From NCBI RefSeq assembly GCF_013416525.1, contig NZ_JACCEM010000001.1:525169-589168 (forward strand): a stretch of DNA of 64,000 nucleotides, given 5' to 3'. This document shows, in pieces, positions 1-9,559 of this stretch. This stretch comes from Parapusillimonas granuli (GTDB lineage Bacteria > Pseudomonadota > Gammaproteobacteria > Burkholderiales > Burkholderiaceae_B). Position numbers and translations under genes: made by a program. The notes below the pieces were generated by a model that worked only from the letters and a program-made list of their open reading frames with translations, made no database searches and was not told the origin of the DNA. The number at the start of each line of letters is the position of its first letter. Position 1 is the stretch's first letter.

Positions 1-549
1 GCGCGGCAGGCTGGCTTCGATCAGGCCGACGCGGTAGAGCTCGTCGGCGGAAACCTTCATGCCGGTATAGAACATGCGGCGCGCGCGCGACTTGCCGAAC
101 ACGCGCTGCAGCAGCGCGGTGCCGCCGGCCAGGCCCACGTTGATCTCCGGCATGGACACATAGGCGTTGTCGGAGCAGATCCAGATGTCGCAGGCGGCCA
201 TCAGGCCGAAGCCGGCGCCGATGGCCGGGCCGTTGACGGCGGCGATCACCGGTTTGCTGCAGTCGGCGATCGAGAGCGAGGCCTCGCGCACCAGGCGGTT
301 GTGGTTCCAATAGGCGCCCGGGCCGCGTTTCTTGATGGCGGGGCGCTCGGAGATGTCGGCGCCGGCCGAGAAGACGTCGCCCCGCCCGGTCAGGACGATG
401 CAGCGTACGTCATCGTCGTCGTTGAAGGCGTCGAATGCGCCGATCAGTTCCGCCCGCAGCTCGGCGTTCTGCGCGTTGACGGGCGGGCGGTTCAGGTAGA
501 CGATGGCCACGCCATCCTGCTTCTCGACTTCTATATGCTTGAAATTCAT
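1..549 (-). CDS. Enoyl-CoA hydratase/isomerase family protein, 3' part outside window
   Basis: The 183 visible codons are the N-terminal two thirds of a crotonase-fold protein; the C-terminus lies beyond the left edge. The opening MNFKHIEVEKQDGVAIVYLNRPPVNA is the usual first strand pair and acyl-CoA loop. SAGADISE and GPAIGAGFGLMAACD form the two oxyanion-hole segments. SMPEINVGL follows, as in hydratases where the Glu polarises water. I chose the ATG at 549 because GGAAG lies about 9 bases upstream; an in-frame ATG at 564 has no ribosome site. It starts 21 bases after the stop of a Bug receptor, so the three genes probably form one operon. The actual acyl-CoA substrate cannot be read from the sequence. 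Confidence 0.85.
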   Translation of the reverse strand, partial: MNFKHIEVEKQDGVAIVYLNRPPVNAQNAELRAELIGAFDAFNDDDDVRCIVLTGRGDVFSAGADISERPAIKKRGPGAYWNHNRLVREASLSIADCSKPVIAAVNGPAIGAGFGLMAACDIWICSDNAYVSMPEINVGLAGGTALLQRVFGKSRARRMFYTGMKVSADELYRVGLIEASLPR

Positions 550-570
550 CACGTTTGCTTCCATGGTGGG

Positions 571-1542
571 CTATTGGACGACCAACTGCACGCCGGCATC
601 CACCAGACCTTGCAGGCGCTTTGATTCATACGCCAGAAAATCGGCGAATTCCTTGGGCGTGCCGCCCGACACGAACAAGCCCGCCTTGTCGAGCACGCCG
701 CGCACCTGCGGGTCCTTGATCGCATCGTTCAGGCCCCGGTTGATTTTCTGAAGAACGGGCTGGGGCGTGCCCTTGGGCGCCAGGAAGCCGAACCAGCTGC
801 CGAAGACCAGGTCTATGCCCTGCTCCTTGAAGGTGGGGACTTCGGGTGCGGCGGGGTGCCGGGTGTCGTGGGCGATGCCCAGCGCGCGCAGCCGGCCGGC
901 GCGGACGCTGTTGATGGAGCTGGGGCCGTCGAAAATGCCGTCCACCAGCCCGCCGTACAGATCGTTCATGGCCGGCGCCGTGCCCTTGTATGGGACATGG
1001 GTGATGGTCACGCCGACTTCCTTGGCCCACAGTTCGGCCGCGATATGGGGGCTGGACGCGTTGCCGGACGAGGCGAATTTCAGGTTGCCGGGCGATTGCT
1101 TGCCTTTGGCGATGACGTCGTCCAGGGTCTTCAGCTCGCTCTGGCTGTTCACGACCAGCATGCTGCGGCTGTTGCCCAGCAGCATGACGGGCTCGAACGA
1201 ACCGGGGTCGTAGTTCAGGTCCTTGCGCAATATCGGGTTGGACGTGAAGGCGTAGCTGGTGAGCAGGATGGTGTAGCCGTCGGGCTTGGCGCGGCTGACG
1301 TGCTGGGTGCCGATCATGGTGCCGGCGCCGCCCTTGTTGTCGACGATGACCTGGGTGTTCCAGTGGCGGCCCAGGTAATCGCCGATGGAGCGCGCATACA
1401 GATCGGTCACGCCGCCATGCGCGTACGGCACGATGATGGTCACGGGACGGTCGGGATAGGTTTCCGCATGGGCGGTGGACACGGCGCAGGCAAGCCCGAT
1501 CACGGCGCCGGCCAGCCTCAGTTGCTTGAAGAGTCTGTTCAT
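571..1542 (-). CDS. Bug (TctC) family periplasmic solute receptor
   Basis: 323 residues with a Sec signal peptide (basic start MNRLFKQLR, hydrophobic core, AHA cleavage region near residue 26). The family hallmarks follow: YPDRPVTIIVPYAHGGVTD at the start of the mature protein, the KGGAGTMIGTQ loop, PDGYTILL, and the FASSGNASSPHIAAELW segment that lines the carboxylate pocket. Bug proteins bind small organic acids in the periplasm. Some serve tripartite tricarboxylate transporters, but most are orphans as here, since no TctA/TctB gene is nearby. It lies between a second Bug gene and an enoyl-CoA hydratase gene, suggesting import of a compound degraded through CoA esters. The ligand is unknown. 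Confidence 0.9.
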   Translation of the reverse strand: MNRLFKQLRLAGAVIGLACAVSTAHAETYPDRPVTIIVPYAHGGVTDLYARSIGDYLGRHWNTQVIVDNKGGAGTMIGTQHVSRAKPDGYTILLTSYAFTSNPILRKDLNYDPGSFEPVMLLGNSRSMLVVNSQSELKTLDDVIAKGKQSPGNLKFASSGNASSPHIAAELWAKEVGVTITHVPYKGTAPAMNDLYGGLVDGIFDGPSSINSVRAGRLRALGIAHDTRHPAAPEVPTFKEQGIDLVFGSWFGFLAPKGTPQPVLQKINRGLNDAIKDPQVRGVLDKAGLFVSGGTPKEFADFLAYESKRLQGLVDAGVQLVVQ

Positions 1543-1576
1543 GAATGCTCCTGTTGCATGAATGTGGGGTTTCGAT

Positions 1577-2563
1577 TCATTTGGCGTTCGTCACGGCGAT
1601 GCCGGCGCTGTCTATCACCTCTTTCCAGCGCTTCTGCTCGCTGCGGACCAGCGCTTCCATTTCCGCGGGGGTGCTGCCGGCCAGCCTGGAGCCGGTGGAG
1701 GCGAAGTTGGCCCGCAGGGCCGGATCCTCGGCCACCGCGATGATCGCCTCGCTGAGCTTCTTGATGATCGGCTCCGGCGTGCCGCCGGGGGCGCTGATGT
1801 AATTCACCGGCGACGCTTCGAAGCCGTCCAGGGTTTTGGCGATGGGCGGGACGTCGGGAATGATGGGATTGGGTTCCAGCGTGGAAACGCCCAATGCCCG
1901 CACGGCGCCCGACTGGATATGCGGCAGGTAGACGCTCAAGGTGTCGATGGACATTTCGACGCGGCCGCCGATGACGTCCGCGGCCGCGATCGCCGAGCCG
2001 CGGTAGGGCACGTGGACGATGTCCACGCCGGCCATTTTCTTGAACAGTTCGCCCGCCAGATGGCTGGTGGAGCCGATGCCGGAGCTGGCGAAATTGACCG
2101 TGCCGGGGTTCTTCTTGACGTGGTCGATCAGTTCCCGCACCGACCGGGCGGGGAAGTCTTTGTTGACGACGAGCACGTTGGTGCCGGCGGTGAGCTGGCT
2201 GACGGGGCGCAAGTCCTTGAAAGCGTCGTAGGGCAGGTTCTCGATCAGATAGGGCGCGGTCATCTGCTGGCCGGGCGTGGTGTACAGCAGGGTGTAGCCG
2301 TCCGGCGCGGCTTTGGCGACTTTGTTGGCGCCCATGGATCCGCCCGCGCCGGGCACGTTGTCGATGATGATGGGCTGCTTCAGGGCCTCGGACAAGGGCT
2401 GGGCGAAGCGCCTGGCGCTATAGTCGGCGCCGCCGCCGGGGGCGAAGGGCACGACCAGGCGGATGGGTTTGTCGGGATAGCCGGCGTCGGCGCCGGCGGC
2501 GGACGGCAGGACGGCGCTCATCGAGGCGGCGAGCGCCACGACGGCGTGCAAGAGAGTATTCAT
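1577..2563 (-). CDS. Bug (TctC) family periplasmic solute receptor
   Basis: 328 residues, signal peptide MNTLLHAVVALAASMSAVLP followed by a mature start YPDKPIRLVVPFAPGGGADY, the classic Bug motif. VPGAGGSMGANKVAKA, PDGYTLLYT and FASSGIGSTSHLAGELFKK match the carboxylate-binding loops. It is separated by 34 bases from the next Bug gene, so two distinct receptors are co-transcribed, possibly with different ligand ranges for one pathway. GGAGACAAATG supplies a good ribosome site (AGGAGAC). It is the first gene of the operon and lies directly behind the large palindrome at 2598-2645, the natural place for a regulator to act. Ligand unknown. Confidence 0.9.
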   Translation of the reverse strand: MNTLLHAVVALAASMSAVLPSAAGADAGYPDKPIRLVVPFAPGGGADYSARRFAQPLSEALKQPIIIDNVPGAGGSMGANKVAKAAPDGYTLLYTTPGQQMTAPYLIENLPYDAFKDLRPVSQLTAGTNVLVVNKDFPARSVRELIDHVKKNPGTVNFASSGIGSTSHLAGELFKKMAGVDIVHVPYRGSAIAAADVIGGRVEMSIDTLSVYLPHIQSGAVRALGVSTLEPNPIIPDVPPIAKTLDGFEASPVNYISAPGGTPEPIIKKLSEAIIAVAEDPALRANFASTGSRLAGSTPAEMEALVRSEQKRWKEVIDSAGIAVTNAK

Positions 2564-2597
2564 TTGTCTCCTTACTGGCGTGGGGAATAGCGGGCGG

Positions 2598-2645
2598 GTA
2601 GAATCCTTGAACTTACCGAACGATCGGTAAGTTCAAGGATTCTAC
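2598..2645. promoter_or_regulatory. Perfect 48-bp inverted repeat, candidate TetR-type operator
   Basis: Both arms are 22 bases and match without error around a 4-base centre (ACGA). The inner part, TTACCGAACGATCGGTAA, looks like TetR-family operators of the ACCGA-TCGGT kind. It lies 35 bases upstream of the start of the two-receptor operon and about 88 bases beyond the topB stop. No run of T follows on either strand, so it is not a standard intrinsic terminator. No TetR gene is visible in the window, so the regulator would have to be encoded elsewhere. Operator function is inference; the palindrome itself is directly seen. Confidence 0.6.
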
Positions 2646-2733
2646 GAGGACCAGGGCAGGATGCCAAACTAGGGAAAACACTGATAGGCGGCGGCCCGCC
2701 GCCCATGGAAGCCGAGGGGCCCCGGCCGCCCGG

Positions 2734-5436
2734 TCAGAACGGTGGGTCGTCGTCGTAGGAATCGATGTTCGCGGTGGCCGTGGCGGCCTTCTTGGCGGCA
2801 GTCTTGCCGGCCGCCTTTTTTGCCGGCGCCTTCTTCACGGCGGCCTTCTTGACCGCGGCTTTCTTGGGCGCCGCCTTGGTCGCGGTCTTGGTTGCCGCCT
2901 TCTTGGGCGCCGCTTTTTCGGCCGTCTTGCTTGCCGCCTTGGCGGCCGTGGCGGTTTTCGCCGCGGTTTTCGTCCCGGCCTTTTCGGCGCGGGGTTCGAA
3001 TTCGAAGCCTATCTTGCCGTCGGGCTGCTTGACCAGATACGCTTTGAACTTGCGGTTCGTGCGGCTGGATACGAAGCCGTCCAGCAGGTCGGTCTTGCCC
3101 TCGCTGAGCAGTTTCCGGGCTTGTTCCGCCGAAATTTCCTGCTGCAGAATCATCTTGCCGCTGCGGAAATCGCAGGTCTTGTCGGGGCCCACGGATTTCT
3201 CGCACACATAATTCATGCCGTATTCATAGACCTTGTGCCCGCACTTGGGGCAGTCGCCCACGGGCGTGTGGCCCGAGAAGTCGACCGGTTCGGTGTCTTC
3301 GTCTTCTTTCTGGCCGAAATCGAACTCGAGCTTGTATTCGTCGGTGATGCGCAGCAGGGCGGAGAAGGGACGCCCCATCTTGCTGATGAAGCCGGGTAGG
3401 GGGCCGAGCTGCCGCTTGGACAGCAATTCTTCCACTTCGGGGATTTCGAAGGTGCGCCCGCCCGGGTGCTTGCCGATGGAGAAATCGCACTGGGTGCAGG
3501 CGTAGCGGCGGTAGTTTTCCTTGACCACCCCGCCGCATTTGGGGCAGGGCGTCGACAGGGTGGCGTAGTCGCCGGGCACGGTGTCGCGTTCGTATTCCTT
3601 CGCCCGTTTCACGATCACCTGCGTCATCTGGGCGATTTCCCGCATGAAGGCGTCGCGGTCGAGTTCGCGCTGCTCGATCTGCTTGAGCCGGTGTTCCCAT
3701 TCGCCGGTGAGCTCGGGCGAGGTCAGTTCGTTGACGCCCAGCCCGGAAAGCAGGGTCATGAGCTGCCGGGCCTTGGCGCTGGGAACGAGCTCGCGCCCTT
3801 CGCGCCGCAGATAGCCTTCGTTCAGCAGGCCTTCGATGATGGCCGCCCGGGTGGCGGGCGTGCCCAGGCCGCGTTCCGACATGGCTTCGCGCAGGGCTTC
3901 GTCGTCCACCAGCTTACCGGCGCCCTCCATGGCGGAAAGCAGCGTGGCTTCGGTGTAGCGGGCGGGCGGCTTGGTGACCAGGTCCTTCACCTGGACGTCC
4001 TCGGTCTTGACTTTTTCCCCTTCGGCGACCGGCACCAGGTTGGCGTCGTCGCCCTGGGCCTCGCGGCCGTAGATGGCCAGCCAGCCGGGAGACACCAGGA
4101 CCTTGCCCTCCGTCTTGAAATGGTGCCCCGATACCTCGGTGATGCGGGTGGTGAGCCTGAATTCGGCGGCGGGGAAGAACACGGCGAGGAAGCGCTTGGC
4201 GACCAGGTCGTAGATCTTGCCTTCGGCCTCGCTCAGTTCGCGCGGAATCTGCAGCGTGGGGATGATGGCGAAGTGGTCGGACACCTTCTTGTTGTCGAAG
4301 ATGCGCCGGTTGGGCTTGACCCATTTCTGCTTGCAGATGGTCGCAGCGAAGGGCCGGACGCCGGCGGCCGCCGAGGACCCGCCTTCGGCCAAGGCTTCCA
4401 TGGTGTGCTGCACCGTTTGCAGATAGTCTTCGGGCAGATAGCGTGAATCGGTACGCGGGTAGGTCAGCGCCTTGTGGCGTTCGTACAGGGTTTGCGCCAG
4501 GGCCAGCGTGGTCTTGGCCGAAAACCCGAAGCGGGAGTTGGCTTCGCGCTGCAGCGAGGTCAGGTCGAACAGCGCGGGCGAGATTTGCGTCGAGGGCTTG
4601 GATTCTTCCGTGACGTGCCCGGGCTGCCCAAGGCAGGCTGTGACGATGGTCTGGGCGGCGTTGCGCGACCAGAGCCGGGAATCGCGCTTTTCGGGGTCGC
4701 GTTCGTCTTTGGCGAACTTGGGATCGAACCAGCGGCCGGCATACAGGCCGCCGGCGGCCACGAACGTGGCATGCACTTCCCAGTAGTCGCGGGGCACGAA
4801 GCTGCGGATGCGTTCTTCGCGTTCATTGACGATGGCCAGCGTCGGCGTCTGCACCCGGCCCACCGGCGTCTTGAAAAAACCGCCGTCCTTGCTGTTGAAG
4901 GCCGTCATGGCGCGGGTGCCGTTGATGCCCACCAGCCAGTCGGCTTCGGCGCGCGAGCGCGCGGCGGCCTCCAGCGGCTTCATGGCGGCGTCATCGCGCA
5001 GGTTTTCGAAGGCTTCGCGTATGGCGGCTTGCGTCATGGAGCGCAGCCACAGCCGCTGGACGGGCTTGTTCACCCCGGAGTATTGCAGAATGTAGCGGAA
5101 AATGAGCTCGCCCTCGCGGCCCGCGTCGCAGGCGTTGATGACGGCGGTGACGTCCTTGCGCTTGAGCAGCTTCACCAGCAGTTTCAGGCGTTCCGCCGAA
5201 CGCTTGTCGGTGGGGCCGAGCTCGAATTTGGGAGGAATGACGGGAAGATGCGTAAAGCTCCATTTGCCACGGACAGGGTCGTTGGGGGCGACCAGGGTGA
5301 GCAGATGGCCGATGCTGGAGGCCAGCACATAGCGATCGCTTTCGAAATAGTCGCCTTCCCGGGTGAACCCACCCAGGGCGCGCGATATATCCAGGGCCAC
5401 CGAAGGCTTCTCGGCAATAATGAGCGTTTTAGTCAT
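2734..5436 (-). CDS. topB: DNA topoisomerase III with zinc-finger and lysine/alanine-rich tail
   Basis: Type IA topoisomerase, about 900 residues, which passes single DNA strands to decatenate replication and recombination intermediates. The TOPRIM domain begins at once (TKTLIIAEKPSVALDI). DAGREGELIFRYIL supplies the metal-binding acidic residues. ALTYPRTDSRYLPEDY contains the catalytic tyrosine (YPRTDS). After the toroid domain there are two Cys4 zinc-finger modules (CPKCGGVVKENYRRYACTQC and CPKCGHKVYEYGMNYVC). A final tail of about 80 residues is almost only Lys and Ala, like a histone H1 tail. It is longer than E. coli TopB (about 650). The ATG at 5436 is preceded by GGAA and starts exactly at the conserved MTKTLIIAEKPS. 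It is divergent to the gene at 5499. Confidence 0.95.
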   Translation of the reverse strand: MTKTLIIAEKPSVALDISRALGGFTREGDYFESDRYVLASSIGHLLTLVAPNDPVRGKWSFTHLPVIPPKFELGPTDKRSAERLKLLVKLLKRKDVTAVINACDAGREGELIFRYILQYSGVNKPVQRLWLRSMTQAAIREAFENLRDDAAMKPLEAAARSRAEADWLVGINGTRAMTAFNSKDGGFFKTPVGRVQTPTLAIVNEREERIRSFVPRDYWEVHATFVAAGGLYAGRWFDPKFAKDERDPEKRDSRLWSRNAAQTIVTACLGQPGHVTEESKPSTQISPALFDLTSLQREANSRFGFSAKTTLALAQTLYERHKALTYPRTDSRYLPEDYLQTVQHTMEALAEGGSSAAAGVRPFAATICKQKWVKPNRRIFDNKKVSDHFAIIPTLQIPRELSEAEGKIYDLVAKRFLAVFFPAAEFRLTTRITEVSGHHFKTEGKVLVSPGWLAIYGREAQGDDANLVPVAEGEKVKTEDVQVKDLVTKPPARYTEATLLSAMEGAGKLVDDEALREAMSERGLGTPATRAAIIEGLLNEGYLRREGRELVPSAKARQLMTLLSGLGVNELTSPELTGEWEHRLKQIEQRELDRDAFMREIAQMTQVIVKRAKEYERDTVPGDYATLSTPCPKCGGVVKENYRRYACTQCDFSIGKHPGGRTFEIPEVEELLSKRQLGPLPGFISKMGRPFSALLRITDEYKLEFDFGQKEDEDTEPVDFSGHTPVGDCPKCGHKVYEYGMNYVCEKSVGPDKTCDFRSGKMILQQEISAEQARKLLSEGKTDLLDGFVSSRTNRKFKAYLVKQPDGKIGFEFEPRAEKAGTKTAAKTATAAKAASKTAEKAAPKKAATKTATKAAPKKAAVKKAAVKKAPAKKAAGKTAAKKAATATANIDSYDDDPPF

Positions 5437-5498
5437 GTGATTCCAATAACTGCATTTCAGCAGCAATAGCGCGGATAATACGAGGTGAGAAACGCACT

Positions 5499-8030
5499 AT
5501 GCAAGTCGAGGGTGATAAATCCGCTTTCCCAGCCTGGGCCCGCTGGCCGGACTTCCTGCGGAAAACGGCCTTGGCGCTGGGCTGCCTGCTGCTGGGGGCG
5601 GCCGGCATATGCTGGGTTGCCGCCAACTGGGAACACGCCACGGCTTTCCAGAAGCTGGCCGGCGCGCAGATCCTGCTGGCGGGCCTGCTGCTGGCGGCGT
5701 GCCGCCCGGCCCGGCCCCCCGCCGCGGGGCGGGTGATTGGCGGCAGGCAGATTTCGGGCCCGCCTTCGCCTGTCCTGGCCTTGGACCTGGCCGCCGTCGC
5801 CACCGGCGGGCTGCTGGCGCTTTTCGGCCAAATATATCAGACCGGCGCCGATTCCTGGCAGCTCTTCCTGCTGTGGGCGCTTTTGTTGATTCCCTGGCTC
5901 CTGGCCCGTCCGGGCGTATTCCTGGGCCTACTGTGCGCGTGCCTGGCGAACGTGGCGGCGGCGCTTTACCTGGGCATATTCGGCTCGGGCGTGTTCGGGG
6001 CGATTCTGGGCGACACGCCGGCGGCGGGCGGCATCTTGCTGGCGGGCTTGAATATTTTGCTGCTGGCGCTGTGGGAGGCGGCGGCCGGCAGGCTGGGCGA
6101 CGCCTGGCGGATCGGGCCGCGCGCATTGCTCATGACGGCGGGGGGCTGGCTGCTCGCGGCCCAGCTCGCGGTGCTGGACGCCGATTTCGCGGCATGGCGC
6201 CTGATGGGGCTGGGCGGCTTGCTCGCGGCGGCGGCCTATTACCTGTATTCCGTCCGCAAGCCGGACCTGGCCATGGTGGCGCTGGCCGGCCTGGCGGCGT
6301 TCGCGCTGTTCGCCGTGGCGCTGCTGTCGTCCATCCGGTCGGAAGCGGCGCTGCTCGGCGGCGTCCTGGCGCTGACCGCCGTGGCCGGGCTGGGCGTGCA
6401 CCGCTTGCTGCGCCTCTGGCGCGCGGACCGGGAGCCTGATGGGGCGCCGGACACGGACCAGTCCTTCCCCTGGTTCATCAGCCTATTCCGGCTGGGCACC
6501 ATGGCGTTCACCGCCGCCCTGCTGGTCGTCTTCATTTTCATCACGCTGGGGGCGGACGCGGGCACCGCCTGGGCGGCGGGGCTGTGCGCCAGCGCCGCCG
6601 GCATCGTCCTGGCGCGCGCAAAGCCGGGGCGCCTGGCGCAGGAGGCCGGGCTGGTGCTGGGCGCGGCGGGCGTATTCATGAGCGTGGGCGGCCTGTATGC
6701 GCTCGATGATCCGGCCGCCGTTGCGCGCGGCGGTCTCATCCTGGCCTATGGCCTGGCCATGTACCGCCTGGCGGGCAATGCCGTCCTGCGTTTTCTTTGC
6801 GCCTTCGCCGTCCTCGTCGCGCTTCTCGTCCTGGGCTGGCCGGAGGGCGCCGCTGTGCCGGGCCTGCTGGACGGCGGCGCGTCCCTGTCCGGCGCCTTGC
6901 CCGCTTATTTCCGCTTGTGGTGGCTGGCGGTGGCGGCCGTTCTGGCATGGGCCATCGGGCAGCAGCGCCGCCGCTGGGGGGTGATGCCGCTGGCGTGGGC
7001 CTTGAGCTGCGTCGTCCAGCTGTTGGCCTGGACGGCGCCCGCACCGGCCGTGTTCGGCCTGTCGTCCGCCTGGGGCGGTGCTCCGGAAGTCGCGCTTCTA
7101 TGGCTTGCCTGCGCGGCGCTGCCCGTGTGCGTGCTGGCGGCGGTTCTGTGGCGCGCCCCGGGGGTGCCTCCGGCTCTCAGGCTGGCGGCGCCGGCGGCGC
7201 TGGCGCTGGCGTCCGTGGGCTGGATGGGCGCGCCGGGCGTGTCCATGGCGCTGTTGTGGCTGGTGCTGGCCCGGGCTTTCGGCAGCCGCAGCCTGCTGGC
7301 CTTCGCCGTCCTGGGCCTGTTGGCCTATTTGAGCCGTTTCTATTACATGCTGGATTCCACCCTGCTGCAGAAGTCCCTGGTGCTGGCGCTGACCGGCGGC
7401 TGGCTGGCGCTGGCAGGCCTTGCCTTGGGGCATGTCCTCGAGCCGCCGGGCAAAGAGGATCGGGCGGCGCATGGGGCGCCGCGGCGGCCCGTCCTGCGCG
7501 GCTCCGTCGGGCTGGTGGCCGGGCTGCTGCTGATTCTGGCCGTCGTCAATGCCGGGATCCGGCAGCGGGAAGGCATCCTGAGGAATGGGGCGACGGTCGT
7601 GCTGGCGCTGGCGCCCGTCGACCCGCGATCGCTGATGCAGGGCGACTACATGGCCTTGCGTTTCGAACCGGCGGAGCAGTTGCGCAATGCGCTGCGGGAT
7701 GGCGCCACGCCGGAGGCGCGGGCCGTCAATGCCCGGCGTGGCGGCTTCATGATCTTGCGCCGCGACGCGCAGGGCGTCTGGCGGCTGGCGGGCATGCTGG
7801 CGGACCGTGACGCAGGCGGCGACCCGTTGCCCGACGGCAGCGTGCTGCTGGAATTCCGCCTGCGCAATCACGAAGTGCGCATCGTCACCGACGCCTGGTT
7901 CTTTCCGGAAGGCCAGGCCGACCGCTATGCGTCCGCGCGCTATGGTGAAATCCGGGTGGGAAGCCACGGCACGGGGCTGCTGCGGCGCTTGCTGGATCAG
8001 GACTTGCGGCCACTGGGGCCGGACGCCTAA
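5499..8030 (+). CDS. Multi-spanning membrane protein, DUF2157-DUF4401-GDYXXLXY fusion
   Basis: 843 residues, overwhelmingly hydrophobic, with about 20 or more predicted membrane helices. The N-terminus (from [26 protein letters not shown]) resembles DUF2157. The middle ([25 protein letters not shown]) resembles DUF4401. The C-terminal 170 residues contain the signature GDYMALRF of the GDYXXLXY family and are mostly extracytoplasmic. In many bacteria these units are separate neighbouring genes; here they are one polypeptide. Function of the family is not established. AGGTGAG sits about 13 bases before the ATG, and the gene diverges from topB. Its stop overlaps the stop of the convergent gluQ by two bases. 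Confidence 0.8.
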   Translation: MQVEGDKSAFPAWARWPDFLRKTALALGCLLLGAAGICWVAANWEHATAFQKLAGAQILLAGLLLAACRPARPPAAGRVIGGRQISGPPSPVLALDLAAVATGGLLALFGQIYQTGADSWQLFLLWALLLIPWLLARPGVFLGLLCACLANVAAALYLGIFGSGVFGAILGDTPAAGGILLAGLNILLLALWEAAAGRLGDAWRIGPRALLMTAGGWLLAAQLAVLDADFAAWRLMGLGGLLAAAAYYLYSVRKPDLAMVALAGLAAFALFAVALLSSIRSEAALLGGVLALTAVAGLGVHRLLRLWRADREPDGAPDTDQSFPWFISLFRLGTMAFTAALLVVFIFITLGADAGTAWAAGLCASAAGIVLARAKPGRLAQEAGLVLGAAGVFMSVGGLYALDDPAAVARGGLILAYGLAMYRLAGNAVLRFLCAFAVLVALLVLGWPEGAAVPGLLDGGASLSGALPAYFRLWWLAVAAVLAWAIGQQRRRWGVMPLAWALSCVVQLLAWTAPAPAVFGLSSAWGGAPEVALLWLACAALPVCVLAAVLWRAPGVPPALRLAAPAALALASVGWMGAPGVSMALLWLVLARAFGSRSLLAFAVLGLLAYLSRFYYMLDSTLLQKSLVLALTGGWLALAGLALGHVLEPPGKEDRAAHGAPRRPVLRGSVGLVAGLLLILAVVNAGIRQREGILRNGATVVLALAPVDPRSLMQGDYMALRFEPAEQLRNALRDGATPEARAVNARRGGFMILRRDAQGVWRLAGMLADRDAGGDPLPDGSVLLEFRLRNHEVRIVTDAWFFPEGQADRYASARYGEIRVGSHGTGLLRRLLDQDLRPLGPDA

Positions 8031-8902
8031 GGCCGGTGCCGCTCGCCGAAGCGGGCGGCCCAATGCCCCACCGCGGCGGCCCAGAATGCCCGGCAGTCGG
8101 GAACGGGCAGCGCTTCGAAGCCCAGGGCCTGCCACGCCCTGTTCAGCGTCAGGACGGGGTCGCTCAGATCCATCGCGGCGGCATGGTTCTGCTTGGACAG
8201 CTTGCGGCCCGTCTCATCGCACAGCAGCGGGACGTGCATCACTTCCGGATACCGCAGCCCCAGCGCGCGCGCCAGCACCCGCTGCCGCGCCGTGGACTCC
8301 AGCAGGTCGGCGCCGCGGACGATATGCGTGATGCCCTGGTCGCCATCGTCCACCACCACCACCAGTTGATAGGCCCACAAGCCGTCGGCCCGCTTGATGA
8401 TGAAATCGCCCGTTGCGGCCAGCACGTCCTGCTCCTGGGGCCCGTACCAGCGATCCGTATAGCGCTCGATGCCGGGCAGGACGCGGAAGCGCCAGGCGCG
8501 CGTGCGCCGGCCCGCGGGCAGGCCATGGCGGCAGGTTCCGGGATACGGGCCTTCGGGGGGCAGTTCCTGCCGCGTGCACGCGCAGCCATAGACGCGATCG
8601 TGCGCGGCCAGGGCGTCGAAGGCTTGCTGGTACAGGGGAAGCCGCTGCGACTGCCAGACGGGCTCGCCGTCCCAGCGCATGCCCAGGGCCTGGAGTTGTT
8701 GCATGATGTATCGGTCCGCGCCCGGCACCACGCGCGGCGTGTCGATGTCTTCGATGCGCAGCAGCCATTCGCCATGGCGGGCCCGGGCGTCCAGATAGCT
8801 GGCCATGGCGGCCAGCAGTGAACCGTTGTGCAGCGGCCCGCTTGGGCTGGGGGCAAAACGCCCCCGGTATGGAACGGTACTCTTGCTTGCGGAAAATGCC
8901 AT
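8027..8902 (-). CDS. gluQ: Glutamyl-Q tRNA(Asp) synthetase
   Basis: A 291-residue stand-alone catalytic core of glutamyl-tRNA synthetase without the anticodon-binding domain, the length expected for GluQ-RS (YadB). It glutamylates the queuosine base of tRNA(Asp) in the cytoplasm. [20 protein letters not shown] holds the HIGH-type motif (LHNGS) and KLSKQNHA the KMSKS-type motif. CACTRQEL together with CRHG gives a Cys3-His zinc site typical of this family. It ends tail-to-tail with the membrane-protein gene, sharing two stop bases, and follows smg by 12 bases, which suggests co-transcription. Confidence 0.93.
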   Translation of the reverse strand: MAFSASKSTVPYRGRFAPSPSGPLHNGSLLAAMASYLDARARHGEWLLRIEDIDTPRVVPGADRYIMQQLQALGMRWDGEPVWQSQRLPLYQQAFDALAAHDRVYGCACTRQELPPEGPYPGTCRHGLPAGRRTRAWRFRVLPGIERYTDRWYGPQEQDVLAATGDFIIKRADGLWAYQLVVVVDDGDQGITHIVRGADLLESTARQRVLARALGLRYPEVMHVPLLCDETGRKLSKQNHAAAMDLSDPVLTLNRAWQALGFEALPVPDCRAFWAAAVGHWAARFGERHRP

Positions 8903-8914
8903 GCGCCCTGTGGT

Positions 8915-9376
8915 TCAGTGCGACAAGCGGGTGTGATCGTCGGCCAGTAGCTCTTCGAATACAAGGTGGTCGACTTCGGCTTCCTGGCTCCAAAGCACGA
9001 TCAGCGCCATGATCTTGATCTTGGCCAGCGAAATCGGGGATTCGCTGGTGGCCTGGGCGCGTTCGATCAGGATTTCGCGCAGCGCGGGCGGCAGCACGCC
9101 CGAGTTCTCCAGGAAGGTGATGAAACCGATGGCCTGGGTGCCCAGGTGATGGTATTCGTCGCTGGTGAAGACGCGGGTGCTGTTGCGCTGGGGGGCATGC
9201 GCCAGTTGGCCGCATTGCTCGGTGGATTGGGCCAGGCCATGCAGCCAGCCTAGCGCTTCGTCGATGTCTTCGTGCTCGAAACCGACCGCGGCAAGCTTAT
9301 GGGCCAATACATCCGCTTCGGGACAGGCTTGCGGTGTATAGTAGGTTTCGAACAAATAAACCAATATATCGAACAT
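8915..9376 (-). CDS. smg: Smg family protein (DUF494)
   Basis: 153 residues beginning MFDILVYLFETYYTPQACPEAD, the highly conserved start of the Smg/DUF494 family, for which the ATG at 9376 was chosen over an upstream ATG at 9412. Smg proteins are small helical cytoplasmic proteins, usually encoded near dprA, def or topB; their molecular role is not established. The C-terminus (EVDHLVFEELLADDHTRLSH) is complete. Here it heads a two-gene run with gluQ, in the neighbourhood of topB. The ribosome site is weak (GGAA 14 bases upstream). Confidence 0.9.
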   Translation of the reverse strand: MFDILVYLFETYYTPQACPEADVLAHKLAAVGFEHEDIDEALGWLHGLAQSTEQCGQLAHAPQRNSTRVFTSDEYHHLGTQAIGFITFLENSGVLPPALREILIERAQATSESPISLAKIKIMALIVLWSQEAEVDHLVFEELLADDHTRLSH

Positions 9377-9559
9377 AGAGATGCGATTCCGGTTGCCGTT
9401 TGCGAAAGACACTAAATATAAAAAGCGTGACCGGTAAAGTTATTGACGACTTTACGCCGATTTACCACGAGGGGCAATTCAGCCTGTTGCTGCAAACATA
9501 CGCTTGGGTTACCGTGCGGCCTGCGAGGCCAACAGTTTAAACCGACTACGGAGACGGAA

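Noticed and set aside
2765..3000. Short-period repeats that at first suggest a repeat array
   Set aside because: They are the AAKKA-type codons of the topB tail, in frame, of uneven length and without spacers, so not CRISPR.
9413..9559. Extended N-terminus of the D-threonine aldolase (in-frame ATG at 9443)
   Set aside because: The extra 39 residues have no similarity to the family, and a good ribosome site precedes the ATG at 9560.
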